A stretch of DNA of 7,479 nucleotides from Deltaproteobacteria bacterium (GCA_013138705.1 WTCF01000220.1:1-7479); one strand, 5' to 3'. Positions 1 to 6,460 are shown, counted from the stretch's first letter. The notes: generated from the letters alone by a model not told the origin. Translations and numbers: made by a program.

Positions 1-828
1 ATGGGGCGGGAAGACTTCGGCGTAAGGGCGGAACTCAAGAACATGAATTCTTTTCGTAACGTGCAGAAGGCATTGGAGTTTGAGATAAGGCGTCAGACAG
101 CTCTTTTACTTGATGGTCATGAGATAGTGCAGGAGACCCGTCTTTGGGATGCGGCCAAGGGTGTAACAGTCACAATGAGGGGTAAAGAAGAGGCCCATGA
201 TTATCGATATTTTCCTGACCCGGATTTGGTCCCGGTCGAGATTGATAATGCCTGGATGGACAGTGTGAAGGCGGAACTGCCTGAACTGCCTGATGCAAAG
301 TGCGCTCGCTTTGAGGAACAATACGGTCTTTCAGACTATGACGCAGGAGTCCTCACAGCCTCAAAGTCCCTGGCTGATTACTTCGAGAAATGCGTAGCCC
401 TGTTTCCCAGTCCAAAGATTGTCAGCAACTGGGTAATGGTAGAACTGTTCCGTCTTCTAAAACAAGAGGATCGGGAAATTGATGCCTGCCCGATACCTCC
501 CGCCGGCCTTGCGGAATTGCTCAAGCTGATAGACAATGGCACTATTAGCGGCAAGATGGCAAAAGATATCCTTGAACAGGCATATAATTCAAAAAAGAGT
601 CCTAAAGAAATTGTGGAAGAACAAGGGGTTGCCCAGGTGAGTGACGAATCCACCCTCAGCGCTGTGGTTAAGCAGGTAGTGGAGGCCCATCCAAAAGAGG
701 TGGAAAAGTGCAAGGCTGGAAAGACCAAGATCCTGGGTTTCTTAGTTGGACAGATTATGAAGGAGACAAAGGGACAGGCCAATCCCCAAAAGGTAAATGA
801 GCTGCTGCGAAAGGCCCTAGGCCTATGA
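1..828 (+). CDS. gatB: Asp-tRNA(Asn)/Glu-tRNA(Gln) amidotransferase subunit B, 3' part
   Basis: GatB is the kinase and tRNA-binding subunit of GatCAB, which converts misacylated Glu-tRNA(Gln) and/or Asp-tRNA(Asn) to the amidated form in the cytoplasm. The visible 275 residues begin inside the conserved catalytic cradle: the KNMNSFRNVQKALEFEI stretch (about residues 13-29) matches the family's K-N-x-N-S-F-R block, and HDYRYFPDPDL (about 66-76) is the second hallmark. The C-terminal half carries the helical and YqeY-like tRNA-binding tail, ending in GFLVGQIMKETKGQANP (about 247-263) and a NELLRKAL helix. Full-length GatB is about 475 residues, so roughly 200 N-terminal residues lie upstream of the window, and the ATG at base 1 is an internal methionine rather than the start. 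The stop overlaps the mtnA start in an ATGA. No frameshift is seen. The presence of GatB suggests the organism uses the indirect route for Gln-tRNA and/or Asn-tRNA. Confidence 0.96.
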   Translation: MGREDFGVRAELKNMNSFRNVQKALEFEIRRQTALLLDGHEIVQETRLWDAAKGVTVTMRGKEEAHDYRYFPDPDLVPVEIDNAWMDSVKAELPELPDAKCARFEEQYGLSDYDAGVLTASKSLADYFEKCVALFPSPKIVSNWVMVELFRLLKQEDREIDACPIPPAGLAELLKLIDNGTISGKMAKDILEQAYNSKKSPKEIVEEQGVAQVSDESTLSAVVKQVVEAHPKEVEKCKAGKTKILGFLVGQIMKETKGQANPQKVNELLRKALGL

Positions 829-1925
829 AAGACATTGCTGCCGGAAACTACGACCTGCCATTGAGCCTGCTTCATAGCGAAGGTAATACGTCTGTAGTAC
901 CGCTCCGTTGGGAAAAGCAAGTTCTTTATTTGTTGGACCAGAGGTTATTACCTCATGAGGAGATATGGCTTGCGTATAGATCTGCAAGAGATGTTGCTCA
1001 GGCTATAAGGGATATGGTGGTGAGGGGAGCGCCTGCCATAGGGATCACTGCCGCTTTTGGCATGGCTTTGGCCGCTTATGGACTCAAGGATAAAGACAAG
1101 GCTCTCTTTATAGAGAAATGGCTGGAGGAAGCGGCTTTCATGCTCCAGGCCCGGCCCACGGCAGTGAACTTGAAGTGGGCGGTAGAGAGGCTGGAAAAGC
1201 TTGCGCGCAGGCATTATGAGCTGAGCCCGGGTGATATCGCAGCCATTTTAGAAAAGGAGGCCATTTCTATTTGGACAGAAGACGTAAGGGCCAACCTGGC
1301 CATAGGATTGCATGGTCAGGTCCTTTTACCGGAAAAGGGCGGCGTGCTCACTCACTGTAATGCAGGCGGCCTTGCTACCGGTGGATATGGAACGGCCCTT
1401 GGAGTTATCAGGGCTGCTATTTCTAAGGGCAAAGAGATCAATGTCATTGCCGATGAGACCCGTCCTTGGCTCCAGGGTGCCAGGCTTACCGCCTGGGAGC
1501 TTATCAGGGACGGGATAGCAGTTACTCTGGTTGTAGATGGAGCTGCAGGTTTTTTGATGCAAAAGGGGCAGATCAAGGCCGTGGTGGTTGGGGCCGATCG
1601 CATTGCAGCCAATGGTGATGTTGCCAACAAGATCGGGACTTACTCTGTAGCTGAACTTGCCGGAGCTAATAACATCCCTTTTTATGTGGCTGCCCCTGTT
1701 TCCACTATTGACCTTGTCACCCCGTCCGGAGATCAGATCCCTTTAGAAGAGCGTGGGTCCGGGGAAATTACCACTTTTGCCGGAAAGGAGATCGCCGCCC
1801 CGGGTGTGGGAGTTCAAAATCCAGTCTTTGATATTACTCCTCACCATCTTATAACCGCCATAATCACCGAGTTGGGTGTGCTTACCCCGCCATATGGTCC
1901 TGCTATTTATGCCTGCTTCTCTTAA
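825..1925 (+). CDS. mtnA: S-methyl-5-thioribose-1-phosphate isomerase
   Basis: MtnA isomerises 5-methylthioribose-1-phosphate to 5-methylthioribulose-1-phosphate, a step in recycling methylthioadenosine (methionine salvage or related shunts). The 366-residue product has the eIF2B-alpha-like fold signatures: RGAPAIGITAAFG (67-79), THCNAGGLATGGYGTALG (176-193) with the catalytic Cys at 178, ADETRPWLQGARLTAWE (209-225), and GADRIAANGDVANKIGTY (256-273) with the catalytic Asp at 258. The C-terminal NPVFDITP block is also present. About 24 residues precede the usual family start (near VPLRWEKQVLYLLDQRLLP), so the protein is slightly long at the N-terminus. The ATG at 825 overlaps the gatB stop by 4 nt but has no clear Shine-Dalgarno, so re-initiation after gatB is likely; a TTG near 864 is a less attractive alternative. 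The active site appears intact. No other salvage gene is in the window, so the downstream pathway cannot be told. Confidence 0.95.
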   Translation: MKDIAAGNYDLPLSLLHSEGNTSVVPLRWEKQVLYLLDQRLLPHEEIWLAYRSARDVAQAIRDMVVRGAPAIGITAAFGMALAAYGLKDKDKALFIEKWLEEAAFMLQARPTAVNLKWAVERLEKLARRHYELSPGDIAAILEKEAISIWTEDVRANLAIGLHGQVLLPEKGGVLTHCNAGGLATGGYGTALGVIRAAISKGKEINVIADETRPWLQGARLTAWELIRDGIAVTLVVDGAAGFLMQKGQIKAVVVGADRIAANGDVANKIGTYSVAELAGANNIPFYVAAPVSTIDLVTPSGDQIPLEERGSGEITTFAGKEIAAPGVGVQNPVFDITPHHLITAIITELGVLTPPYGPAIYACFS

Positions 1926-2811
1926 GCACCTTGTTCAGTTGGTTGCAAATGTTTTTGATTCCTTCACTGCTGCCCTGTTTATCCGTAGTCACCAGGGGGA
2001 TGATGATCTCCATTTAATGGCATGGGAGAGTCTCAGTCCCTATATAGTGCCTGGATGCAATATAGGGGTTGGCCAAGGGCTGATAGGCTGGGTTGCACGG
2101 GAAGGGAAAAGGCTACACGCAACCAATTTCGATAGAGATACCAGGACCCTTGGTATTTACAGCAGAGACGTTAATATAAAGGCATTTCTCGCAGCTCCCC
2201 TGCTCCGTGGTGCAGGGGTCTTGATGGTCGACAGCAAGAATCGTTATTCTTTTCCTGAAAAGAAACAGCGCATTTTAGAAGATTGTGCAATAATAGCTTC
2301 TGATTTATGGTTTTCCTGGAAAAACCACCGTGAACTCCAGTTCTATCGTCGTTGGAACAAATGGCACCATGGCCTTTCAGGAAAAATAGAGCATCTGTTG
2401 ACAAGCCTGAAAGAATTGTTAGGACTTAGAAGTGGTCTTGTGGCCTTTCATGAAAGGGATAAAGATGTTTTCATGATAAAGGCCACTATTGGACTACCTC
2501 AAGAGATTAGTCTGGAAGGTCAGTGTTTTAATGTGGAAAAAGGCCTTGTCGGTTGGCTTTTGAGATACAGAAAGCACTTGATGCTTAGTCGCTATGGAAC
2601 GGATAAGCACAAGTCTTATTTTTTATGGCCTGGCGAGCCCTTTGACAGAGGTCCGGTGCTGATAGGGCTTTTTCAGCCAATTGAAGCAGGCACATTGGTG
2701 TGGCTACTTACCGGAGATACAGACTTGTCAGGGTGGCCGGGAGGTCTTGCCGAACTCCTGGTTTTTTCCCTTGATCGAGTTATTAATGATTGGAGATGCC
2801 GTGGCGCTTAA
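1909..2811 (+). CDS. Tandem GAF-domain protein, no recognisable output domain
   Basis: The product is about 300 residues and appears to be two GAF-like sensor domains in tandem. GAF 1 (about 8-133) has the typical GxGLIGWVAxxGKxL turn (55-69), a following DxxxD-like stretch, and the FLAAPLLRGAGVLMVDS strand pair (93-109). GAF 2 (about 158-293) repeats the pattern more loosely, with a VEKGLVGWLLRYRKHL turn (209-224). Helices around 133-160 link the two. No signal peptide, membrane segment, kinase, GGDEF, HTH or phosphodiesterase domain is visible, so it probably acts as a cytoplasmic ligand-binding or protein-interaction module; the ligand cannot be read from the sequence. I chose ATG 1909, which overlaps mtnA by 17 nt. 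GTG 1876 and ATG 1894 are in-frame alternatives that would lengthen the overlap, and none of the three has a strong Shine-Dalgarno. The 3' end overlaps mreB. The place between mtnA and mreB suggests co-expression with the cytoskeletal protein. Confidence 0.75.
   Translation: MPASLKHLVQLVANVFDSFTAALFIRSHQGDDDLHLMAWESLSPYIVPGCNIGVGQGLIGWVAREGKRLHATNFDRDTRTLGIYSRDVNIKAFLAAPLLRGAGVLMVDSKNRYSFPEKKQRILEDCAIIASDLWFSWKNHRELQFYRRWNKWHHGLSGKIEHLLTSLKELLGLRSGLVAFHERDKDVFMIKATIGLPQEISLEGQCFNVEKGLVGWLLRYRKHLMLSRYGTDKHKSYFLWPGEPFDRGPVLIGLFQPIEAGTLVWLLTGDTDLSGWPGGLAELLVFSLDRVINDWRCRGA
2792..2795 (+). promoter_or_regulatory. Ribosome binding site deciding the mreB start
   Basis: GGAG lies 5 nt before the GTG at 2801, inside the last codons of the GAF gene. 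It favours GTG 2801 over ATG 2786, which has only a GAG upstream, and over the much longer open frame from 2681. The resulting N-terminus has the short lead usual for MreB before its DLGTANT motif. Confidence 0.55.
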
Positions 2812-3829
2812 GAACCTTAAAAATATAATAAAACAGGACCTGGCTATGGATTTGGGCACTGCCAATACCCTTATTTATGCTCAGAGAGAGGGGGTGGTCC
2901 TAAATGAGCCTACGGTAATTGCGTGTTCAAGTGACGGTTGGGTAATTGAGGTGGGGCTTGCCGCAAAAAAGTATCTGGGCCGGACCCCTGAGGGTATTAC
3001 GGCTATGCGTCCTATGAAGGACGGAATCATAGAGGATTTTGATGCAGTAAGTCAGTTAATAAAGGTTTTCTTGAACCGTGCGCAAGAACGAAAGGGGGTC
3101 TTCTCCCCAAGGGTGGTAATTTGTATCCCTTCTAATATTACTCAGGTGGAAAAACGGGCTGTACTTGAGGCAGCTCAAGAGGCCGGGGCCAAGAAAATAT
3201 TTTTATTGGAAGAAACCATGGCTGCTGCTATAGGCGCGGGGCTCCCTGTTCATGGAGAGGAGCCGCAGATGGTACTGGATATAGGTGGTGGCACAACTGA
3301 GGTGGCGGTAATAGCTAAGTGGTCGTATTTACATTGCGAGACTTTACGGGTGGCAGGGGATGAATTTGATGATGCCATCGTCCGTTGGTTGACCGAAGAA
3401 CATGGTGTAGTGGTGGGTCCGACCACTGCAGAGACAATTAAATGGGAGATAGGAGCGGTCTGGGATGATGAAAAGGGCCTGGATCAAGAATACAACGTAG
3501 GGGGAAAACATTTTTTGCGAGGGGTGCCGGTAACGTCCGTAATTACCCCCCGGGAACTGATGCCTGTTCTGGAGAAGCCGCTGGATGCTATTTCCAAGAT
3601 GGTGGGGGATGTGCTTAGGGCTTTATCACCGGACACCAAGGCCTCGATAGAAGCCAACGGTATAACATTGACAGGTGGTGGGGCTTTGCTGAGAGGCATC
3701 ACTCAATTCTTGAGTTTGAGAACCGGCCTTACGTTTAACCTTACAAGTGATCCGCTGACAACTGTGGTACAGGGTGCCGGGCGGACAATTGAGGCCTTTA
3801 AGGATTATGAAAAGGTCTTTATTAATTAG
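2801..3829 (+). CDS. mreB: MreB-family bacterial actin (rod shape-determining protein)
   Basis: MreB forms ATP-dependent membrane-bound filaments that guide lateral cell-wall synthesis. The 342-residue product, read from GTG 2801, is the normal length. It has the actin-fold nucleotide motifs in order: phosphate-1 MDLGTANT (16-23), the LLEETMAAAIGAG connector (135-147), phosphate-2 DIGGGTTEVAV (160-170), and the adenosine motif LTGGGALLRG (290-299). RTPEGITAMRPMKDGIIEDF (61-80) is also family-typical. Differences from common MreB include Thr for Pro in the EEPMAAA block (residue 139), Phe for Met in GDEMD (189), and a Trp-containing segment at 215-221 (WEIGAVW). It overlaps the GAF gene by 11 nt, and mreC and mreD do not follow. 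It could therefore be a second MreB paralogue rather than the main mreBCD copy; I infer this and cannot confirm it here. The nucleotide site looks functional. Confidence 0.93.
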   Translation: MALKNLKNIIKQDLAMDLGTANTLIYAQREGVVLNEPTVIACSSDGWVIEVGLAAKKYLGRTPEGITAMRPMKDGIIEDFDAVSQLIKVFLNRAQERKGVFSPRVVICIPSNITQVEKRAVLEAAQEAGAKKIFLLEETMAAAIGAGLPVHGEEPQMVLDIGGGTTEVAVIAKWSYLHCETLRVAGDEFDDAIVRWLTEEHGVVVGPTTAETIKWEIGAVWDDEKGLDQEYNVGGKHFLRGVPVTSVITPRELMPVLEKPLDAISKMVGDVLRALSPDTKASIEANGITLTGGGALLRGITQFLSLRTGLTFNLTSDPLTTVVQGAGRTIEAFKDYEKVFIN

Positions 3830-3895
3830 TGGGTGTTCACGGCTACATTAATTAAAGTCCCTAAATCCCTCAATTTATACTTAGATGTTCTGTGA

Positions 3896-4861
3896 TCAAG
3901 GACCTTCCTTTTTTATTTCTTCGTGAAATATTACTTTATTACCCCCTGCTTTTTTTGCGGTATACATTGAGACATCAGCTTTGTGAACAAAATCGTTAAT
4001 GTCTTCGCGCAATCCACTGTTTGTTCTCCTGAAGCGGGAGATACCTAAGCTAAGGGAAGTCTTACCTATGTCCTCGTTCAGGTAATTGCGCCGTATACGT
4101 TCTGCTATCTGTTTTACCTGCTCTGTGCCGGCTTGGGGAATCATTACGGCGAATTCATCGCCTCCATAGCGAAACGGAATATCAACATTACGTCTGATGG
4201 AATTACTCAGCACATGAGCCAGGCGCTGGAGCACCTCGTCTCCTGCCTGATGCCCCAAGGTGTCATTCAGTTCCTTGAAATTGTCCAGGTCTAATATGAT
4301 TAGAAAAAGAGAATAGTTTTGGCGAGTGGCCCTTTGGGCTTCCTCTTCGAGCTTTTGGTCGAGAAAGCGTCTATTGTAAAGGTCTGTAAGGACATCTCTT
4401 ATGGAAAGTCGTTTCAACAGGGCCCTGTATCCACGTTCCCTGACTATCCTGTTGAGTTTGGCATCTAATTCGTCCAGATTAAAGGGTTTTTGTATAAAAT
4501 CGCATGCTCCGGCTTTAATAACGTCAGTGTAATGAAAGTCTCGACTATATCCTGTTATTGCCATTACATCTGTTTCAGGCCAGAGTTTTTTGATTTCCCG
4601 AATAAGCTCTATTCCATCCATTCTGGGCATCAGGAGGTCAGTGATTACGATGGTGGCAGGGGATTGCTCCAGCAATGACATGGCTTCCAAACCGTCACCT
4701 GCTGTACGATATTGGTGCCCCAAACGGGAAACGAATTCTGCCAATAAGTTTAAGATGGTAGAATCGTCGTCAACAAGTAGGAGTTGTTGGGGTTCTTGTG
4801 GCAGGTCTTTTATGAAAAATCCACCATGGCTTTCAGATGATTCTAAAATCTCAAGCAACAC
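3896..4861 (-). CDS. Response regulator-diguanylate cyclase (REC-GGDEF)
   Basis: This single-receiver GGDEF protein of about 321 residues is predicted to make c-di-GMP from two GTP when its receiver is phosphorylated. The receiver (about 26-145) has the acidic pair at 31-32, phospho-acceptor Asp75 in ITDLLMPRMDG, Thr103 and Lys125 (QKPF). A short helix leads into DVLTDLYNRRF (156-166), the canonical start of GGDEF domains. The catalytic set is intact: Asp191 and Asn199 in DLDNFKELND, Asp208 in GHQAGD, and RYGGDEF (231-237). An RNVD I-site (224-227) sits exactly 5 residues before GGDEF, so product inhibition is expected. There is no EAL or HD-GYP domain and no membrane segment. The first 25 residues are a non-conserved tail. 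It is convergent with mreB (66-bp gap, no clear terminator) and divergent from the sigma-54 activator. No cognate histidine kinase is adjacent. The start is GTG 4861 or TTG 4858. Confidence 0.95.
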   Translation of the reverse strand: MLLEILESSESHGGFFIKDLPQEPQQLLLVDDDSTILNLLAEFVSRLGHQYRTAGDGLEAMSLLEQSPATIVITDLLMPRMDGIELIREIKKLWPETDVMAITGYSRDFHYTDVIKAGACDFIQKPFNLDELDAKLNRIVRERGYRALLKRLSIRDVLTDLYNRRFLDQKLEEEAQRATRQNYSLFLIILDLDNFKELNDTLGHQAGDEVLQRLAHVLSNSIRRNVDIPFRYGGDEFAVMIPQAGTEQVKQIAERIRRNYLNEDIGKTSLSLGISRFRRTNSGLREDINDFVHKADVSMYTAKKAGGNKVIFHEEIKKEGP

Positions 4862-4863
4862 AT

Positions 4864-4868
4864 CCTCC
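4864..4868 (-). promoter_or_regulatory. Ribosome binding site of the REC-GGDEF gene
   Basis: On the minus strand GGAGG lies 2 nt before GTG (4861-4859) and 5 nt before the next codon, TTG (4858-4856). It supports a start here, and its spacing fits the TTG better than the GTG. The difference is one residue. Confidence 0.6.
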
Positions 4869-4896
4869 GGGACTGTATAAGTCTATAAGATTATCT

Positions 4897-4912
4897 TGAA
4901 TCAGTTGATTCA
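4897..4912. repeat. 16-bp dyad, candidate operator
   Basis: The sequence is TGAATCA-GT-TGATTCA: two perfect 7-bp inverted arms with a 2-bp spacer. It sits 36 bp upstream of the REC-GGDEF start, where a dimeric regulator could control that gene. The symmetry is seen directly; regulation is inference, and the binding protein is unknown. Confidence 0.5.
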
Positions 4913-4927
4913 GGAATTGCTAATTTA

Positions 4928-4962
4928 AGGAATTGAAGGTTGTTCTATCGATTTCAATTCCT
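4928..4962. repeat. Perfect 10-bp inverted repeat with 15-nt loop
   Basis: AGGAATTGAA (4928-4937) is the reverse complement of TTCAATTCCT (4953-4962), separated by 15 nt. It lies in the divergent intergenic region, too far from either gene end to be an obvious terminator. It could be a protein site or a hairpin in the 5' leader of the minus-strand transcript. AT-rich arms make chance occurrence possible. Confidence 0.4.
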
Positions 4963-5059
4963 CAATTTCTCAATTTAAGGCTGAATATAATAATTTAAAG
5001 AGGACAAAACAAGATATTCTTTGATTTGAATGGAGTGCCACAAAAAAATAATAAGTTTG

Positions 5060-5088
5060 TTGATTTTAATTCGCCTCCTTGCTAAGAT
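5060..5088 (+). promoter_or_regulatory. Weak sigma-70-like promoter candidate for the sigma-54 activator gene
   Basis: TTGATT (5060-5065), a 17-bp spacer and TAAGAT (5083-5088) each match the consensus at 4 of 6 positions. A second comparable candidate is TTGATT (5093-5098) with TCTAAA (5116-5121), also with a 17-bp spacer. Such matches are common by chance in AT-rich DNA, so this is only a pointer. Confidence 0.25.
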
Positions 5089-5174
5089 TCTATTGATTCT
5101 TAATTTTATATTCTGTCTAAATCAAGGGTATTATTATACTGCAAAACCGTATTTTTCTTCGATCCAAATAATAA

Positions 5175-6260
5175 ATGGACTTAATGATTGGCAATAGCCC
5201 ACCGATCAGGCGCATCAAGGACCTGATCAATCAGGTGGTGGACACCGACTTAAACGTACTTATTTGTGGGGAGAGCGGCGTAGGTAAAGAACTGGTTGCC
5301 CGCACTCTGCATGAGCGTTCTTCTCGTCGGGATTATCCTCTGGTCAAGGTTAACTGTGCTGCGCTACCAAGCGAACTTCTGGAGAGCGAACTATTTGGTT
5401 ATGAGCGTGGTGCATTTACCGGGGCAGTACAGCCAAAGCCGGGAAAATTTGAGTTGGCCAACAAAGGAACCATACTGCTGGACGAAATTGGCGATATGCC
5501 TGTTTCATTGCAGGCAAAACTTTTACAGGTATTACAGGATTCCGAATTTTCTCGTGTAGGGGGGGTGAGGAATATTCGTGTAAATACCTGGGTAATATCT
5601 GCTACTAATCACAATCTTGATGAGGAGGTAAGAAAAGGGAGGTTTAGAGAAGATTTCTATTACCGGATCAATATCATAAAGATAGTGGTGCCACCCCTTC
5701 GGGACAGAAAGGAAGACATTCCATTCCTCCTTGAACACTTTATCCGAAAGTACAGAGGCATGTCGAAGGGTCGAGTAATTGATATCTCCGGTAAGCTTGA
5801 AAAGGTATTTGCTGAATATCATTGGCCGGGAAATATAAGGGAGCTTGAGAACTATGTAAGGAGGTTGATAGTCCTTGAGGATCCTGATTTGCTTGAAGAA
5901 GAGATCCTTGGGTCTATGGGCCAACAGATGTCGGAAGATCGCCCTGTTGCTGAAGTATGGACGCCGGATGAATCCCTGATAAATTCCGTACTCGATAACT
6001 GCAGACAAGAAATGCAAATACAGTTCCCACCCTTAAAGGAAATCCGAAAAAAGAGTCTGGCCCGCATTGAAAAGGTGGTAATAGAAGAGGCCATCAGGCG
6101 GACTAATGGTAATCGCAAACAGGCTGCTCAGCTACTCCAAATAAGTTACAAGGCACTTCTTTATAAGATAAAGGATTTTGGAGTAGAAATGTCGGCCAGA
6201 GATTCATCTGACGATAGCCTGGAGCTAAAGCTGCCAAAAGAACTGGAGCCATTCGTATAA
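5175..6260 (+). CDS. Sigma-54 enhancer-binding protein, AAA+ plus Fis-type HTH, without receiver domain
   Basis: This 361-residue protein is an NtrC/PspF-class activator that uses ATP hydrolysis to open sigma-54 RNA polymerase promoters. The AAA+ domain fills residues about 4-235: Walker A GESGVGKE (32-39), the sigma-54-contacting GAFTGA loop (79-84), Walker B TILLDEIGD (99-107), sensor I region ISATNHNL (141-148), GRFREDFYYRI (155-165) with the arginine-finger region, and WPGNIRELEN (217-226) with sensor II. A Fis-type HTH follows at about 303-336 (NGNRKQAAQLLQISYKALLYKI), and about 25 further residues form an unassigned acidic tail. There is no N-terminal receiver, GAF or PAS domain, and the codon immediately before ATG 5175 is an in-frame stop, so none is hidden upstream. 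Regulation must come from a partner protein or from expression level. No clear Shine-Dalgarno precedes ATG 5175; ATG 5184 is an alternative. It is divergent from REC-GGDEF, and a sigma-54-type promoter lies just downstream. Confidence 0.95.
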   Translation: MDLMIGNSPPIRRIKDLINQVVDTDLNVLICGESGVGKELVARTLHERSSRRDYPLVKVNCAALPSELLESELFGYERGAFTGAVQPKPGKFELANKGTILLDEIGDMPVSLQAKLLQVLQDSEFSRVGGVRNIRVNTWVISATNHNLDEEVRKGRFREDFYYRINIIKIVVPPLRDRKEDIPFLLEHFIRKYRGMSKGRVIDISGKLEKVFAEYHWPGNIRELENYVRRLIVLEDPDLLEEEILGSMGQQMSEDRPVAEVWTPDESLINSVLDNCRQEMQIQFPPLKEIRKKSLARIEKVVIEEAIRRTNGNRKQAAQLLQISYKALLYKIKDFGVEMSARDSSDDSLELKLPKELEPFV

Positions 6261-6283
6261 TTTTTTTATAGTTGTAATGTAAT

Positions 6284-6317
6284 AGAAAAGCTTTTCCATT
6301 TGTGGAAAAGCTTTTCT
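6284..6317 (+). terminator. Perfect 14-bp hairpin after the activator gene, possible terminator
   Basis: A 14-bp perfect stem (6284-6297 with 6304-6317) closes a 6-nt ATTTGT loop, 23 bp after the activator's stop. The stem is AT-rich and the following bases (CATTTTGTT) form only a moderate U-tract, so it may end transcription of the activator gene, but it is not a textbook terminator. The same bases read equally well as two tandem palindromes, described separately. Confidence 0.45.
6285..6316. repeat. Two tandem 12-bp palindromes, candidate enhancer for a sigma-54 activator
   Basis: GAAAAGCTTTTC occurs at 6285-6296 and again at 6305-6316. Each copy is itself a perfect palindrome, and the centres are exactly 20 bp apart, about two helical turns. 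They lie roughly 98-129 bp upstream of the start point predicted from the -24/-12 element at 6388-6403, the usual position for enhancer sites bound by Fis-type HTH dimers. Repeat and spacing are seen; the binding role is inferred. Confidence 0.5.
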
Positions 6318-6387
6318 CATTTTGTTAAAGACGCCCAGATATTAGGCTGCATTCTCAGCATTAAATTAGTAAAAAAAGATTTTGTTT

Positions 6388-6403
6388 TGGTATCTTATTT
6401 GCA
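6388..6403 (+). promoter_or_regulatory. Sigma-54 (-24/-12) promoter candidate
   Basis: The element reads TGGTAT-CTTAT-TTGCA. It has the invariant GG (6389-6390) and GC (6401-6402) at the correct 12-bp offset, a full TTGCA -12 box, and a -24 box differing from TGGCAC at two less critical positions. Transcription would start near 6414, giving a leader of about 52 nt before the GTG start of the PilZ gene. It is the only place in the intergenic DNA where I found both halves correctly spaced. Confidence 0.6.
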
Positions 6404-6454
6404 GTTACATAATAACTTAATAAATTATTTCCCCTAACATGACAATTTTTCCAT

Positions 6455-6460
6455 AAGGAG
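6455..6460 (+). promoter_or_regulatory. Ribosome binding site deciding the GTG start of the PilZ gene
   Basis: AAGGAG sits 5 nt before the GTG at 6466. It is the best Shine-Dalgarno in the window and fixes this start over the internal ATG at 6559, which would cut through the PilZ domain. Confidence 0.8.

Larger units (their letters stand above)
4862..5174. other. AT-rich divergent intergenic region
   Basis: This 313-bp gap lies between the 5' ends of the REC-GGDEF gene (minus) and the sigma-54 activator gene (plus). I see no coding frame worth calling. It is markedly AT-rich and holds a 16-bp dyad at 4897-4912, a 10-bp inverted repeat at 4928-4962, two copies of AATTTAAGG exactly 50 bp apart (4922-4930 and 4972-4980), and weak sigma-70-like boxes toward the plus-strand gene. 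It must contain the promoter of the plus-strand gene and probably that of the minus-strand gene. Confidence 0.7.

Noticed and set aside
378..920. Minus-strand 180-codon open frame across the gatB/mtnA junction
   Set aside because: It is antisense to two confident conserved genes and its product is low-complexity and Ser/Phe-rich with no recognisable domain.
2681..2800. Longer N-terminus for MreB from the open frame starting at 2681, or ATG 2786
   Set aside because: The extra residues overlap the GAF coding region, do not resemble MreB, and lack a good Shine-Dalgarno; GTG 2801 has GGAG at 5 nt and gives the normal length.
3830..3895. Terminator between convergent mreB and REC-GGDEF genes
   Set aside because: I found no stem of useful length followed by a T-run on either strand, only AT-rich repeats such as ATTAATTA.
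4906..4921. TGATTC-N5-TTGCT, a possible sigma-54 promoter toward the activator gene
   Set aside because: The near-invariant second G of the -24 GG is A, the site overlaps the 16-bp dyad, and the leader would be about 240 nt long.
5019..5040. Perfect TGGCAC (-24 type) box on the minus strand at 5040-5035, facing the REC-GGDEF gene
   Set aside because: The required GC of the -12 box, 12 bp further on, is AA (TTCAAA-like sequence), so a functional sigma-54 promoter is unlikely.
5532..6017. Minus-strand 161-codon open frame inside the sigma-54 activator gene
   Set aside because: It is antisense to well-conserved AAA+ motifs and shows no domain or ribosome binding site support.
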